Assembly (NCBI GenBank): GCA_963573315.1
Contig: OY752153.1
Span: 1,488,001-1,552,000 of the forward strand
Direction of reading: 5' to 3'
Length of the DNA: 64,000 bases
Source: Entomortierella parvispora
Taxonomy: Eukaryota > Mortierellomycota > Mortierellomycetes > Mortierellales > Mortierellaceae
The translations under genes and the position numbers were made by a program. Under the pieces are notes generated by a model. It ran no database searches and was not told where the DNA came from. It saw only the letters and a list, made by a program, of their open reading frames with translations. This document shows, one piece after another, positions 12,821 through 22,075 of this stretch. Numbering within the stretch: the first letter of the stretch is position 1; every line of letters begins with the position of its first letter.

Positions 12821-12842
12821 AAAAAAAAAAAAAAAAAAAAAA
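12821..12842. repeat. Poly(A) tract, 22 bases
   Basis: It lies 175 bases upstream of the Fanzor copy A start, at the junction with the foreign gene fragment that follows. Confidence 0.95.
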
Positions 12843-12876
12843 GCCTCCCTCCGCACTCTTCCTCCCGATCCCCTAC

Positions 12877-13720
12877 AGGTGATATCGAATCTGATGATGA
12901 TGGTCTTCCAGACAACATCACCATTCAATTGAATCCACGGAAGCTACCCGCCCTTGCTGCTCACAATCGGAAAATCATCGGTGAATTACCTGACCCGCCA
13001 CCATGGCAGCACAAATGGAAGAGAGATTCATACCATCAAATTTGTGCGCGCATTCGAGAGTCCATTCCGACTAGTCTACCTGGTGTGCGCTGGCCAACTG
13101 ATGCCAGTCCTTATGTCAAACCATCCAAACTTGGAGGAGAACACCTATGAAGAAGCTATTGAAAGAGCATGGCGCATGGAGCGGAAGCGTGGAGTAGATC
13201 CAGGGCAGATTGTTGTCCATCTGTTCGCTTATTTGACCTACCCCTTGCCTAAGGAAACAGCGGTGGCTCAGGATCGACAATTCAGCAAGCAACAGCATCA
13301 CGGAAAGCGGCGGTGGTTCAGAGGATTCAACAGGCAGTCGAGGATGGACAGATACAACCTCCAGGACCAATTACAAAGATTTTGTTTACACAGAGACTTG
13401 CTCAAGATGCTCGATTGCCTGATCCAGAGGAGCCTCTAGAGATGCCAACAACCGCCACTTTCGTTCAAGCACAGCATTTGGATTCACAAATAGCACAGGA
13501 AGATGGACGGCGACGGACTCAAGAAGAAGCTGATGGAGCACAATTCAAAGGGATTCGATTAAAGCTTGGGAACTCAATAGTTTCTCTTCTTGTGGATGTG
13601 GAGAGCCTACGGACGGCTCTTAACCTCCCACAGCATGGCTTGAATGGCCTTGTGCATCTACAACAGGCTGCTCTCCCTCGCCCGCGGGAGAATATGGAAG
13701 ATCTTGATCAGGCGTCATAG
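12877..13720 (+). pseudogene. Frameshifted, 5'-truncated gene fragment of unknown function
   Basis: A plus-strand coding text begins after an acceptor-like CCCTACAG at 12869-12876 and runs to a stop at 13720, but only by changing frame twice: near 13135 (PSKLGG continues as ENTYEEAIERAW) and near 13280 (TAVAQDRQ continues as QATASRKAAVVQ). The C-terminal part is Gln/Leu-rich (DVESLRTALNLPQHGLNG). I do not recognise the family. No upstream exon is visible, because a poly(A) tract and the Fanzor promoter region lie directly before it. It sits in the block separating the Fanzor A gene from its upstream end, so it probably came in with, or was trapped by, the neighbouring Tc1-type element. Confidence 0.55.
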
Positions 13721-13831
13721 CCACAGTGCGAAAACAAATTGATGGCTATAGGCCCTGTTTTTGCACATGCCTTGAATGCAAGGTCTAGAACGATTTCCGG
13801 TGCCTTGGCATAAACAAGATTTGCATTCTTT

Positions 13832-14553
13832 TTAATGAAGCGTTTGGTTAACCTCAATTGGGTTCAGTTGGGGAGAATAGGGAGGAAGAAAAACGAGAAA
13901 TGCCCTCCTCTCAATTGCTTCCCGGAATTCGCTATACATATGAATGCGAGCATTGTCTATGACTACAAGGGAGTTTGGTAGAGGGTAAGGTTGAAGGTGG
14001 GCTAGAATCTTGTCGACAAATGCATCATGAAACGATTCCCGTGTGAATGTTCCAGTAGTGAATTCCCAGGCAAGAAAACCTCTGTAGTTAAAAGCAGCAA
14101 GCGCAGAGACACGAACCCCCCGTGAGAAAGGAACGTTTTCAATAGCTGGCGTATTGACTGTGGAATAGGTGTACGATCTCAAAGCCGCTCGTCCGTCCTT
14201 GCTCGTCTCATCAATAAACACAAACTGCTCTGGAAAGAGGTACAGTTCCTTCATGTTTTGTCGAAACCACTCGATTTCCTGTGAATTTGACTCGCGTGCT
14301 CGTTTCTGCAACTTTTTCTTGTGAGATTCAGATCATTTCGTAAAGCACGGCAAATTGTGGAGACGGATGTATTCTGTAGATCTGGAAATTCACGCCTTAG
14401 TTCCTCTTGCAGCTCCTCAAGGAAGAAGCAAGGATGGTTTTTGGTATATGACTCGACGAAAGTCAACACATCTGGTGGCCATCGAGAAGAGCTTTTGCGC
14501 GTATGTTCAATGTGAACGTTCCCTGTGTTGTTGAAATGTCCTGTCCATGTCCC

Positions 14554-14584
<31 letters not shown>

Positions 14585-14697
14585 ATAAGAAAAAAAAACG
14601 CGAAGGCGACACCACTCAACAACGCTGACTTACTAGACCATTTCGTGATCGTGTGTTGCGAAATACCTAGCAACACTGCCACAGCAGACCTGGGCAT
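13832..14697 (-). mobile_element. Degenerate Tc1/mariner-type (IS630 superfamily, DDE) transposase
   Basis: An N-terminal helix-turn-helix remnant (PRSAVAVLLGISQHTITKW) is followed by an intron carrying a 29-base homopolymer. The next exon has a second HTH-like region (NTSVSTICRALRND), and then the catalytic core. The first Asp is in FVFIDETSKDGR, the second in LVVIDNARIH, and the Glu in PPYSPQLNPIE about 33 residues later, the classic Tc1 signature. Two lesions are visible. A one-base loss in an A run (about 14312-14322) shifts the frame before LQKRARESNS. After the catalytic Glu the sequence leaves the family and stops (VNQTLH). It is therefore inactive. No terminal inverted repeats were found. 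Confidence 0.8.
14554..14582. repeat. Poly(A) tract, 29 bases
   Basis: Inside the predicted intron of the Tc1-type pseudogene; poly(T) on its coding strand. It is the longest homopolymer in the window. Confidence 0.95.
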
Positions 14698-15041
14698 TAT
14701 ATTGTAAATTAGAGCTTAATGGTGCACCAGCGAATATCGTCTGAAAAGGTCATTGGGATGTGGGGTGATGTTTGAGAAACAACACGCACGTTGCAGTTTA
14801 AATACAGCGGTCCGAATAGCAGTTTCTCATGTTTTTACCCTTTCTGGATGCGTAAAAAGTTCGCAAGTATACTACAAATAAACGGATGCCAGGTAAAATA
14901 CGAACATACCCATGCTTTTTCGAACCACACGCAGAAACTCCTTGTCACTACGGTTCCAAAACGCACCCTGCGCTTTCTGATATTTTATTTATCCTGCGTC
15001 TTTGTCACGTGCATTTAGCCCACCAAATTTCTAAGTTAACC

Positions 15042-15135
15042 GGAGTGACTGTTCATTGATATATATTTTATCATCATGATATCTGCAAGTTTGTTTTTTT
15101 TTAGGTGCAAAGCACAATAATATCTCTTACATGGG
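15042..15135 (+). repeat. Upstream-end block of the Fanzor element, copy A
   Basis: It shares AGTGACTGT, then TTTATCATCATGATATCTG, a T run, and GGTG-AAAGCA-AATAAT with 60262-60355, in the same orientation. Confidence 0.7.
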
Positions 15136-15209
15136 TCTTGCACGGACTTTTTTACATGGGCTAGAACCAATTGTGTAGAAGAACGCTCTTGGAGATCCAT
15201 GCTCCTGCA

Positions 15210-15365
15210 ATCACATGCATCACCATTACTCCCTCCATTCATAACCTCTAGTCTTGAAACTTGTATCAATTGTCCTCCACGATGAGATCTATCCAACAAA
15301 GCTTGAAGTAAGATAGTCGACTGTGTTCCCATGGAGCTATCATTCGCCAAAGATACAAACAATCT
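15210..15365 (+). repeat. Right copy of the ~150-bp diverged direct repeat
   Basis: It aligns with 7188-7338 in the same orientation, from ATGCATCACCATTACTCC to CCAAAGATACAAA. Together the two copies bracket element A. Confidence 0.7.
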
Positions 15366-15455
15366 ACATGGGCCAGAAATTCCTTCACACACGACAACTA
15401 TTTTTTTTTAATTGTTTCGTTTTTATTATTGTAGACAGGAACAGGTTATCAAAAC

Positions 15456-17180
15456 CTATCCAGCAAAGGTCCATCGCTTGAAGGGTCCAGTCTTCTGAGG
15501 AGGAACATAGTCTTCGTCCTCTTGCTTTTTAGCCCCAGGTCGGATCCAAGCGGGCTTGTGCTTCTTGATCCACTTTAGACTAGTCTCGTCCGGTTCCAAT
15601 CCCACGATACGTTCAAGCTTCTTCCAATGGACCTTCATCCACTCCAGCTCGGGGATTCCAATCTTGTGCTCCAGCATCTGCACATCCAGCACTCGGAGAT
15701 CAGTAAGCCCTGATAGCATGTCCAGACCACTGTCCAGAGAGAATTCGAGTCCTTCGTAAATGCAGCTGTTTGTCTCCCGCACGTCCAAGGATCGAAGCTG
15801 GGACACGCCAAAGATCAGCCTTCGTAGTCTTGTACAATGGCCCAGGCGCTCATAGATCTGTCGTTGCAAGTTTCGACTCTCGATCCAAAGTGAATCCGGA
15901 TAAGGTCCCAGCATGTTGCCTTGGATCACCACGCCCTGCAAATCCGGCCGAGGGATATTGGAGAGGATCATCTCCAGGGTCCTCAACGTCCCAGCGCAAG
16001 GCCAAACGACAGGTGTGCTCTGAACCAGATTTACAGCATTCACCGTGTAGTCCGTTTTGGACACAGGCTCCCCTATTCCCTCGCCTAGCAATGCATCGCG
16101 GATAATACTAGCAAGACTATCTTTCTTCGCGGTAGTAGTATCGCCAGCCGTTTTGGATCCAGATTCAAGGATACTGAGTCGAGAACAGGACCTCAAGATG
16201 CTGACGATACAGGACCCATCCATCTGATTTGCTCTCAGCTCCTCCAAGGTCGGGCTGTTCGCAAGGAGCGTTTGCATGGTTTTGGATCCAACTGTGCCAC
16301 CGTCCTCCAAAGCGAGGGAACGCAATCCAAGAGGTCCAATCCAATTGTCCAGCGCGCCCCTATCCCCGCCCCACTCAAATGAGTCCTTCAACACAAAGTT
16401 TTGAAGACGAGGGAGGGCCTCCTTCAACCTAAGCTTGGTCATTGGAGCCTCAAAGATCAAGGTCTCAAGGTCGGGACAACGCTTGAAGAAACTGTTCAAG
16501 ACTGCGTCGGCATCGGACATGAACCCGCTGCAAGCAAGGCGCCTCAGCTTCAGCCTAGGTCCGTGTGAAGATGGAGCTGGAATATATTTCTCTCCTCCGG
16601 AAACCGACCCGTCTAGCTTAAGGTAAAGGACGCTCGGAGGCAACATTTGAAGGAACGCATCCAATGACTTTGCAGAGATAGAGCGGCCAGCATGGAGCTT
16701 CATGACCTGTAGGTTGGGCAGACTTGGGAAGATCTTGACGGCAAGGTTGTCGACCGTTCCCAATAGGTTGTAGATGGCGAGGAATCGAAGTCCAGGGTTT
16801 CGAGTAATGAGATTTAGTAGAGGAACCCAGAGAATGGCCTTGTTGTCGTTCGGAAGGACCAACCCCCAGAGGTCAAGTCGGCTTAAGTTGGTCATCTTTT
16901 TGGCCTGAAAGAAGGGATTCAATGCAGTGAAGAAATGGCACCGGACTGAGCGAACCAGAGGCGCGTTGACTTGAATAAGCTTGTTATCGGGGGCATTAGA
17001 GAACCAGCGGTTGGTCGTTGGGCTGGTGACCGACATGTTGCGCCAGAACAGCGGATGGAAGACCTTGGACCAGTGTTTGCAGACCCGTAGACAAACCGCG
17101 AGATTCTTTGGCGTGAGAAGATCTGCGATGAGAGCAAGAATCTCTACAGTGAGATTATCAGGGAACCGTTGGACGATCAT
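15456..17180 (-). CDS. F-box / leucine-rich repeat protein
   Basis: A single exon of 574 residues. The N-terminus is a degenerate F-box (FPDNLTVEILALIADLLTP, then LAVCLRVCKHW and FHPLFWRNMSV), the SKP1-binding motif of SCF ubiquitin ligases. The rest is a series of irregular leucine-rich repeats (for example NLSRLDLWGL, LPNLQVMKLH, LRRLACSGF, LETLIFEAP, LRVLDVQMLE) that would form the substrate-binding surface. The C-terminus is basic. Such proteins are numerous in Mortierella-type genomes. The target cannot be predicted. The first ATG (17180) is used because the F-box begins about 6 residues later. Confidence 0.85.
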   Translation of the reverse strand: MIVQRFPDNLTVEILALIADLLTPKNLAVCLRVCKHWSKVFHPLFWRNMSVTSPTTNRWFSNAPDNKLIQVNAPLVRSVRCHFFTALNPFFQAKKMTNLSRLDLWGLVLPNDNKAILWVPLLNLITRNPGLRFLAIYNLLGTVDNLAVKIFPSLPNLQVMKLHAGRSISAKSLDAFLQMLPPSVLYLKLDGSVSGGEKYIPAPSSHGPRLKLRRLACSGFMSDADAVLNSFFKRCPDLETLIFEAPMTKLRLKEALPRLQNFVLKDSFEWGGDRGALDNWIGPLGLRSLALEDGGTVGSKTMQTLLANSPTLEELRANQMDGSCIVSILRSCSRLSILESGSKTAGDTTTAKKDSLASIIRDALLGEGIGEPVSKTDYTVNAVNLVQSTPVVWPCAGTLRTLEMILSNIPRPDLQGVVIQGNMLGPYPDSLWIESRNLQRQIYERLGHCTRLRRLIFGVSQLRSLDVRETNSCIYEGLEFSLDSGLDMLSGLTDLRVLDVQMLEHKIGIPELEWMKVHWKKLERIVGLEPDETSLKWIKKHKPAWIRPGAKKQEDEDYVPPQKTGPFKRWTFAG

Positions 17181-17418
17181 TGTGGAAAGTCAATGCAATG
17201 CTCAGGGAACAGAGATGGTCTGATGATAATGAAGTAAAAGGGCAAAAGAAAAAGGGAAAGGGAGGTCGCCGAGATGGGAAGAGAGAAAAGGAATGATGAG
17301 GGAGGGAAGAAAGGACGACAGAAACGCGACAAAATAAACAATAACTGTAAGGGACCAAACAAACAAACAAAAAAACAGCAGGAACGCGTTCTTTTTATTT
17401 GGTGGCGGACAATGGCCA

Positions 17419-18867
17419 CTACAACAGATGGCCGTCCTCCAGTTTCTTTTTCTCCTTCAGTAACAGGCCTACCTGCCAATCGGGCATACCTCCAGTCTGT
17501 AGCCTGTCAAACTCTTGGCACGCTCCTTGGAACGCAATTGCATCGTGCTCTCGCTCCGCCTTCGCCAGTGCTCGCAAAAGATCATGACCGCGCGCACCCG
17601 CACGAAAATCCGAGCAAACATCCTCGTACCGCTCTAGATCCTTCTCAAATACGACCCAGTCCCCTCCAGTCTCACCCAAATGAGCCAACATCGCATTGAG
17701 GACATGGTCGCGTGTCGTGTATCTCAGAATATCCTGGCTTTGCGTCTCTGGGATGATGACTTGGTCGTAGAGCCTGAAGGCCTGCGCAAACTCCTCCAAT
17801 ATACAAAGGAGCTCTGTTTGCTTGATCGTTGCATAGAGTGTTCGACTGTGGTAAAGAACAAGAGGTCAGAAAGGGTCATCATCTGTCGGGTATCATGCTC
17901 TTCATAGAGACTCATTCATCCAGTTACTCACCCATCGCCATCGCTCTTGTACAGTTCAGCTGCTTCGCGATGCATCGTCATTGCTCGTTTTGGATCTTGC
18001 GCTCTCAGTAAATCTCCCAGTTGACTGTATATCTTGGCTGCGCGCGACCCTCCACGATCATTGGATTTGAAGAGTCGAGCGGCATTCTCCAAACACTGGA
18101 TGCCAGATCCTACAGTTACAATTGGTTTACACGATGGTTAAACGCCCTGCTGTCATCCACCTATTGCTGTGACGATATTCTGGTGTTTACCTGCTTGCTG
18201 TGTCATGTTGTATGCTTTGAAGGCATCTTCGTACGCACTGGCCGCCTCCATCATATTGAACTGAGAGCCGCCTTTTTCATATAATTTTGCTGCATCAACG
18301 TAAGCCCTTGCTGCCGTCGTGTCTGTGGATTGCAAGAAAACAAAAGTAAATACGAAAAGCTTGGGCCTTTAAAAACACATATTCTAATCACAGGGTACAC
18401 ATACAATCTTTTTTAGCCTTGGCGTTCACAGCATCTTGCTTCTTTGACTCGGCCTGTCCCTCATATCCATTTCCACTTCCGGCTGGGGCTCCTGTGGCAC
18501 TGCCTCCTCCACCTTGTGAGGTGATCTCCTGTAGTTCTGAAATGGCCCACCATTGTTGGAAGATGCCGAGGTACTGTCCCGATCCGTCATTCAAAGTGGC
18601 AATAAGGAAAAAGTAATAGTCCTTGATTGTATGCTCAGGCACTCTGGGGCCGGTCAGGGGCTCGAGAATGTTCCTCGTAAACCAACGCGAAACCCCTGCA
18701 CCCGCTGTGGAGGAAGAGGGGATGTTTCCTGCCCCCAATGTAGGTGAAGCCGAGGACCCTACCCTTGACTTTCGTTCGGTGGTTAAGAAGGGTACAAATG
18801 TCTCCTCCTTCGGTTTTGTCTGCACTGCAATGACGCAGCTGAGAAAGAGAAAGACAAAGCCCAGCAT
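17419..18867 (-). CDS. SNAP-like (Sec17/alpha-gamma-SNAP family) protein with an unusual N-terminal extension
   Basis: Four exons (18867-18405, 18322-18191, 18109-17932, 17845-17419), phases consistent, give 399 residues. From about residue 150 the protein has TPR-like helical hairpins of the SNAP family: ARAYVDAAKLYEKGGS, AYEDAFKAYNMTQQ, AAKIYSQLGDLL, FAQAFRLYDQV, then a C-terminal LERYEDVC and FQGACQEFDRL, ending in WQVGLLLKEKKKLED. SNAPs link NSF ATPase to SNARE complexes for disassembly. Residues 1-110 do not fit a SNAP: a hydrophobic start (MLGFVFLFLSCVIAV), a compact segment (VPEHTIKDYYFFLIATLND), then a Gly/Ser linker. This could be a fusion, or two genes that my join runs together. 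No ATG lies between them in frame. Confidence 0.65.
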
Positions 18868-19226
18868 CCTATCGCGAGAGCCTAGATGTGAATGTCGAAT
18901 GGAGTAGGGTGATCCTTTACTGCTCTGTTGCTTTGGCTTGACTGGCGGTTGTAGTTGCGTTGTTGTGGGTCAATGTCGATTCCTGTTCCAAGGAAATGTT
19001 CAAAGAATGGGAGCACCACAAAGCCTGTCCCTCGAATGCATGCAAGTCGAGGCAGATTCTGAGCCCCCTGTAATTGACAGTCATATCTATAATTGACAGT
19101 GCTTCGCCCCTTCTGTCTCCATCAAACAGCACAAAAACGATGCAAACGACACTCAGAAAATAAAAGGTCCGATGTATTGAGAGGGTATCAGGGTGTCTTC
19201 ATATATGGATGCCTGTCATTTTCTTC
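18868..19226. other. Intergenic, nothing clear
   Basis: Between the SNAP-like start and the Sec14-type stop, both on the minus strand. It holds the presumed promoter of the former and the 3' end of the latter. Confidence 0.5.
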
Positions 19227-20756
19227 TTAGTTCTTGTAGACCCACTCTACCGTGCCATCTTCCTGGAGCACAGAGTGTCCACTGGCATCTTTGCGCTGGA
19301 ACTGATTACGTGCGCGGATGTACGGCTGGAGTTTGTAGTACTGAAGATGCAATGCCTTGGCCAACTCTCCCCTCTTTGAACTCTCAATCTCATCACTAGC
19401 GATCCAAGCCTTGGTTTGAACGTCGAACTGTGCCGTCAGAGAGTCCCATTCCTGAGTCAGAGAATCCCGTGTGGCCTTGTCCTGCATCTTGCTATTCTCG
19501 CCCTCAACTGGCGCCAAGTACTGGTACTTGTATTGGTCTAATCCAACACCCTGGAATGATGTGGGCAAGTGCTTCGCTGGGATGAATTCGAGTAGCTCTT
19601 GGTCCGTTGAGGTGAAACGGATCTTAGAGGCAACAACAGGGTCCAGCCAGGGCTCAATGATCTTCCAGACTCCCCAGAATACTAGAGGCGATTTGTGTAC
19701 CATGATGGCTCCAAGCGATTCGGGATAGTATGCTTCAAAACATTGAACGAGGAACTTGACGAGGTTGTAGTCCATGTTGCCGAGTCCAAATCCAGAGAGG
19801 TCAAACACCAAGGCAACGGTTTCCACTGGGGGTTGAATCAACAAGCGACCCGTCTCCATCAAGTAGATCGTTAGGCGCTCCAGAGTCTTGTAGTCCTGAT
19901 CGCCTGGTCGGTGAAGCTGGACGTTCAAGTAGCTATATGCCAAAGACGGGGTGGGTCAGCATCTACAGTACCAACAAGGATTTCAAGGGGCACGATCTTC
20001 GTTTTGCACCCAGACAAGGTTCTCCTTCACCCACACTAGCACGCTCTCTGCTCTCAATTGTTGACAAAGATGTGGCACAACACAACTGTGCCTGCAGGTT
20101 ACGTCTCTTGTGTTCTTTGATTCCTCCACCCGTGCCCAACAACAGCACTCACAAAAACAACAACATTGACAATAATGATGAGTAAGAGTCACTTACACGA
20201 CGGGCTGACCAGCTTTGTCAGTTCCATGAACATAAAACTTGCCCATCTCGAGTTGGTTCTTGAACTTGGGGTACTTTTCATCCAATTCGTTATCGCCCAA
20301 GATCTTGACATCCTCGACGTCCTCATCCTGGCGCCACTTGAAAGCCTTCAACAGCATCAAGAGTCCATTGCCGACGTGCCACTTGCGGGCCCTCAGGAAG
20401 CGCAAGACCAAAGAGTCAGGGTTATCGCCAAGCACATTATTCCAGAGAGCAGTTCTCAACTGCTCGTGGGTCAATCCGATCTCCTCCAGCGTGATTGTCA
20501 ATGGGGGCTCGACTACAGGCTCGGCAGGCGCCGCGGGAGTCGAGGAACCGAACCATCCACCACCCCAGCCTGATGCAGTAGGGGCGGGAGCGACAGGGGT
20601 TTCAGGGACAGGAGCAGGCTCAGGGATAATGGTGACCGTTCCCTTTTCCTGGATCTCGTAGAGTGCCGACCAAAGACTCTTGAGGGTGGCGGATTGCTTT
20701 GCAGTGAGAGTGCCGACATGGCCGGTACCGTCAGAGGATTTTCCTGTGAGGGACAT
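19227..20756 (-). CDS. CRAL-TRIO (Sec14-type) lipid-transfer protein
   Basis: Two exons, 20756-20197 and 19932-19227, with a 264-base intron, give 421 residues. An N-terminal helical segment and a Pro/Ala-rich linker (PEPAPVPETPVAPAP) precede the CRAL-TRIO N region (DSLVLRFLRARKWHVGNGLLML). The lipid-binding CRAL-TRIO fold follows (KAGQPVVYLNVQLH, ALVFDLSGFGLGNMDY, AYYPESLGAIMVHKSP, WKIIEPWLDPVVASKIRF). The order and spacing match the fungal Sec14-homologue/Csr1 group, cytosolic proteins that exchange phosphatidylinositol and a second lipid. Which paralogue it is cannot be decided by eye. The start at 20756 is the first ATG. Confidence 0.9.
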
Positions 20757-22075
20757 TATTGTGTATGTAGAAAGGCGAGAGAAGAAGAAGGTGAGTTGGA
20801 TGAATTGTTGAGGATGAGAAAAGAAGGTGACGGTGGGGAAGAGTGCAGGAGAAAGAAAGAGCGGGGTTCAGAAGGATCGATCTGCTCTTTTTATCGTCTG
20901 GCCGTGTCTCTGTAAACCGAACACTTTTCTGCCAAAAGTCACCTCGTGCGAACAAACAGAAGATCCGTCCCTCCCTGAGGATTGCGTTGCGACTGTGAGC
21001 AGCACGGGCGAGTGAAAATACGAGTGTTGGCGTGCTCGCGCTCACAGATGCCGCTGTCACCGTCCCTCCCTTCCCTCCAATTGTATGTTTCTGCTATGCT
21101 TGCCCAGCAGACAGCTGGTTCCTTTGGGGTGCCCATGTGCTCGCCCCTGGTGGGTCGCGTCGCCGTTTGAAAAAGACCCAAAAAAAATATAAAGTGAACA
21201 AAAGTACATAGACACACAGTCATCTACACCAGCCCGAAGAGCTGTCTTGGCATGGCTCGACTCTCCTAATAATGCTTGCTTCGCCCTTTTTGGCTTGGCC
21301 TGACTTCGCTTGCACGCCCCGTTCTCACACACTTCAGCCCAAAAGAGCCTCTTTGTCACAGCCACCGCCATGACCCATGAGGCAACACAACGTGCTAAAT
21401 CTCTGCTAACTGCCAAGGGAACTCCCTTTATGGTGCTCCCTTGTCCGTGCCTTTCGCGAGACCCATCCGTCCCCCAGCGGTACACCCTCTCCTCTTTTTC
21501 GTCTCCATCGATGGCTTTGCTTCCAAACATGCATTCCATACGTCAGAATCGACCCAGACCCCTGTCACGCCTGAGGCGATATCATAGATGATCCTGCAAG
21601 CATTCCAAAGGGTATCCTTTCTGAGCCTGTTCGCGACTCTTCACGCAATTGCTCGCCAAAAACCAGCCACGGACTGAAAGACTATACCGGCGGGGAACAA
21701 AAAGAAGGTGCAAACCCTTCATGGCGGCAAACAAGGGCACACTGTCCCTTTCATTTTTGAGCTAACAATCGCACATGCATTCAAACATTCCACATCAATT
21801 ACTTCCATTCCTCAACATGCAACTCCTCAGTTGGATCAATTTGGCTACACCTGTTGTCTCCAGCAGCAACATCCAACATTTTGAGAGGTGTGAGCGGCTA
21901 TAAAAAGGATCGACCGAGTCTTTGACTGCTTCTAGACCTTGAAGTTTCACCCCTCTCTTGTCGAGTTTCACCCGAAATGAAGAGTCGTTGGTACCTCCTT
22001 ATCAAGCACGCGCAATGCAACTGATAGAGCAAATCCATTGTCGCCATTTTACTTTTACATGAGTTCTGTGCTATG
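20757..22075. other. Intergenic, 1.3 kb, no supportable gene
   Basis: Promoter side of the Sec14-type gene and 3' side of the MARVEL-like gene. A minus-strand open frame at 21539-21057 has no recognisable content and atypical composition, so I do not call it. Confidence 0.55.

Larger units (their letters stand above)
7339..15135 (-). mobile_element. Fanzor-bearing element, copy A (interrupted by a nested insertion)
   Basis: The left boundary is set where homology to element B stops (CTATTATTGTGACTTTCAA here; CTATTTATTGTGACTTTCAA at 54860). The right boundary is set by a ~95-bp block at 15042-15135 homologous to 60262-60355. In element B this block lies about 200-290 bases upstream of the gene start; here it lies about 2.4 kb upstream. 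The difference is filled by a broken Tc1-type transposase and a gene fragment. I see no transposase belonging to the element itself and no obvious terminal inverted repeats. Boundaries are inferred from comparison of only two copies. Confidence 0.6.
14698..15455. other. Non-coding DNA with two repeat blocks
   Basis: No gene is visible. It contains the 15042-15135 block shared with the upstream end of Fanzor element B and the 15210-15365 block repeated from 7188-7338. Confidence 0.6.

Noticed and set aside
7339-15365. CRISPR-like or LTR-retrotransposon interpretation of the element A repeats
   Set aside because: Only two diverged copies exist, with no short-repeat/spacer array and no reverse transcriptase, integrase or gag text between them; the enclosed gene is an OrfB-type nuclease.
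21057-21539. 160-codon minus-strand open frame
   Set aside because: No motif, no promoter or splice context, and overlapped by equally open frames on other strands.
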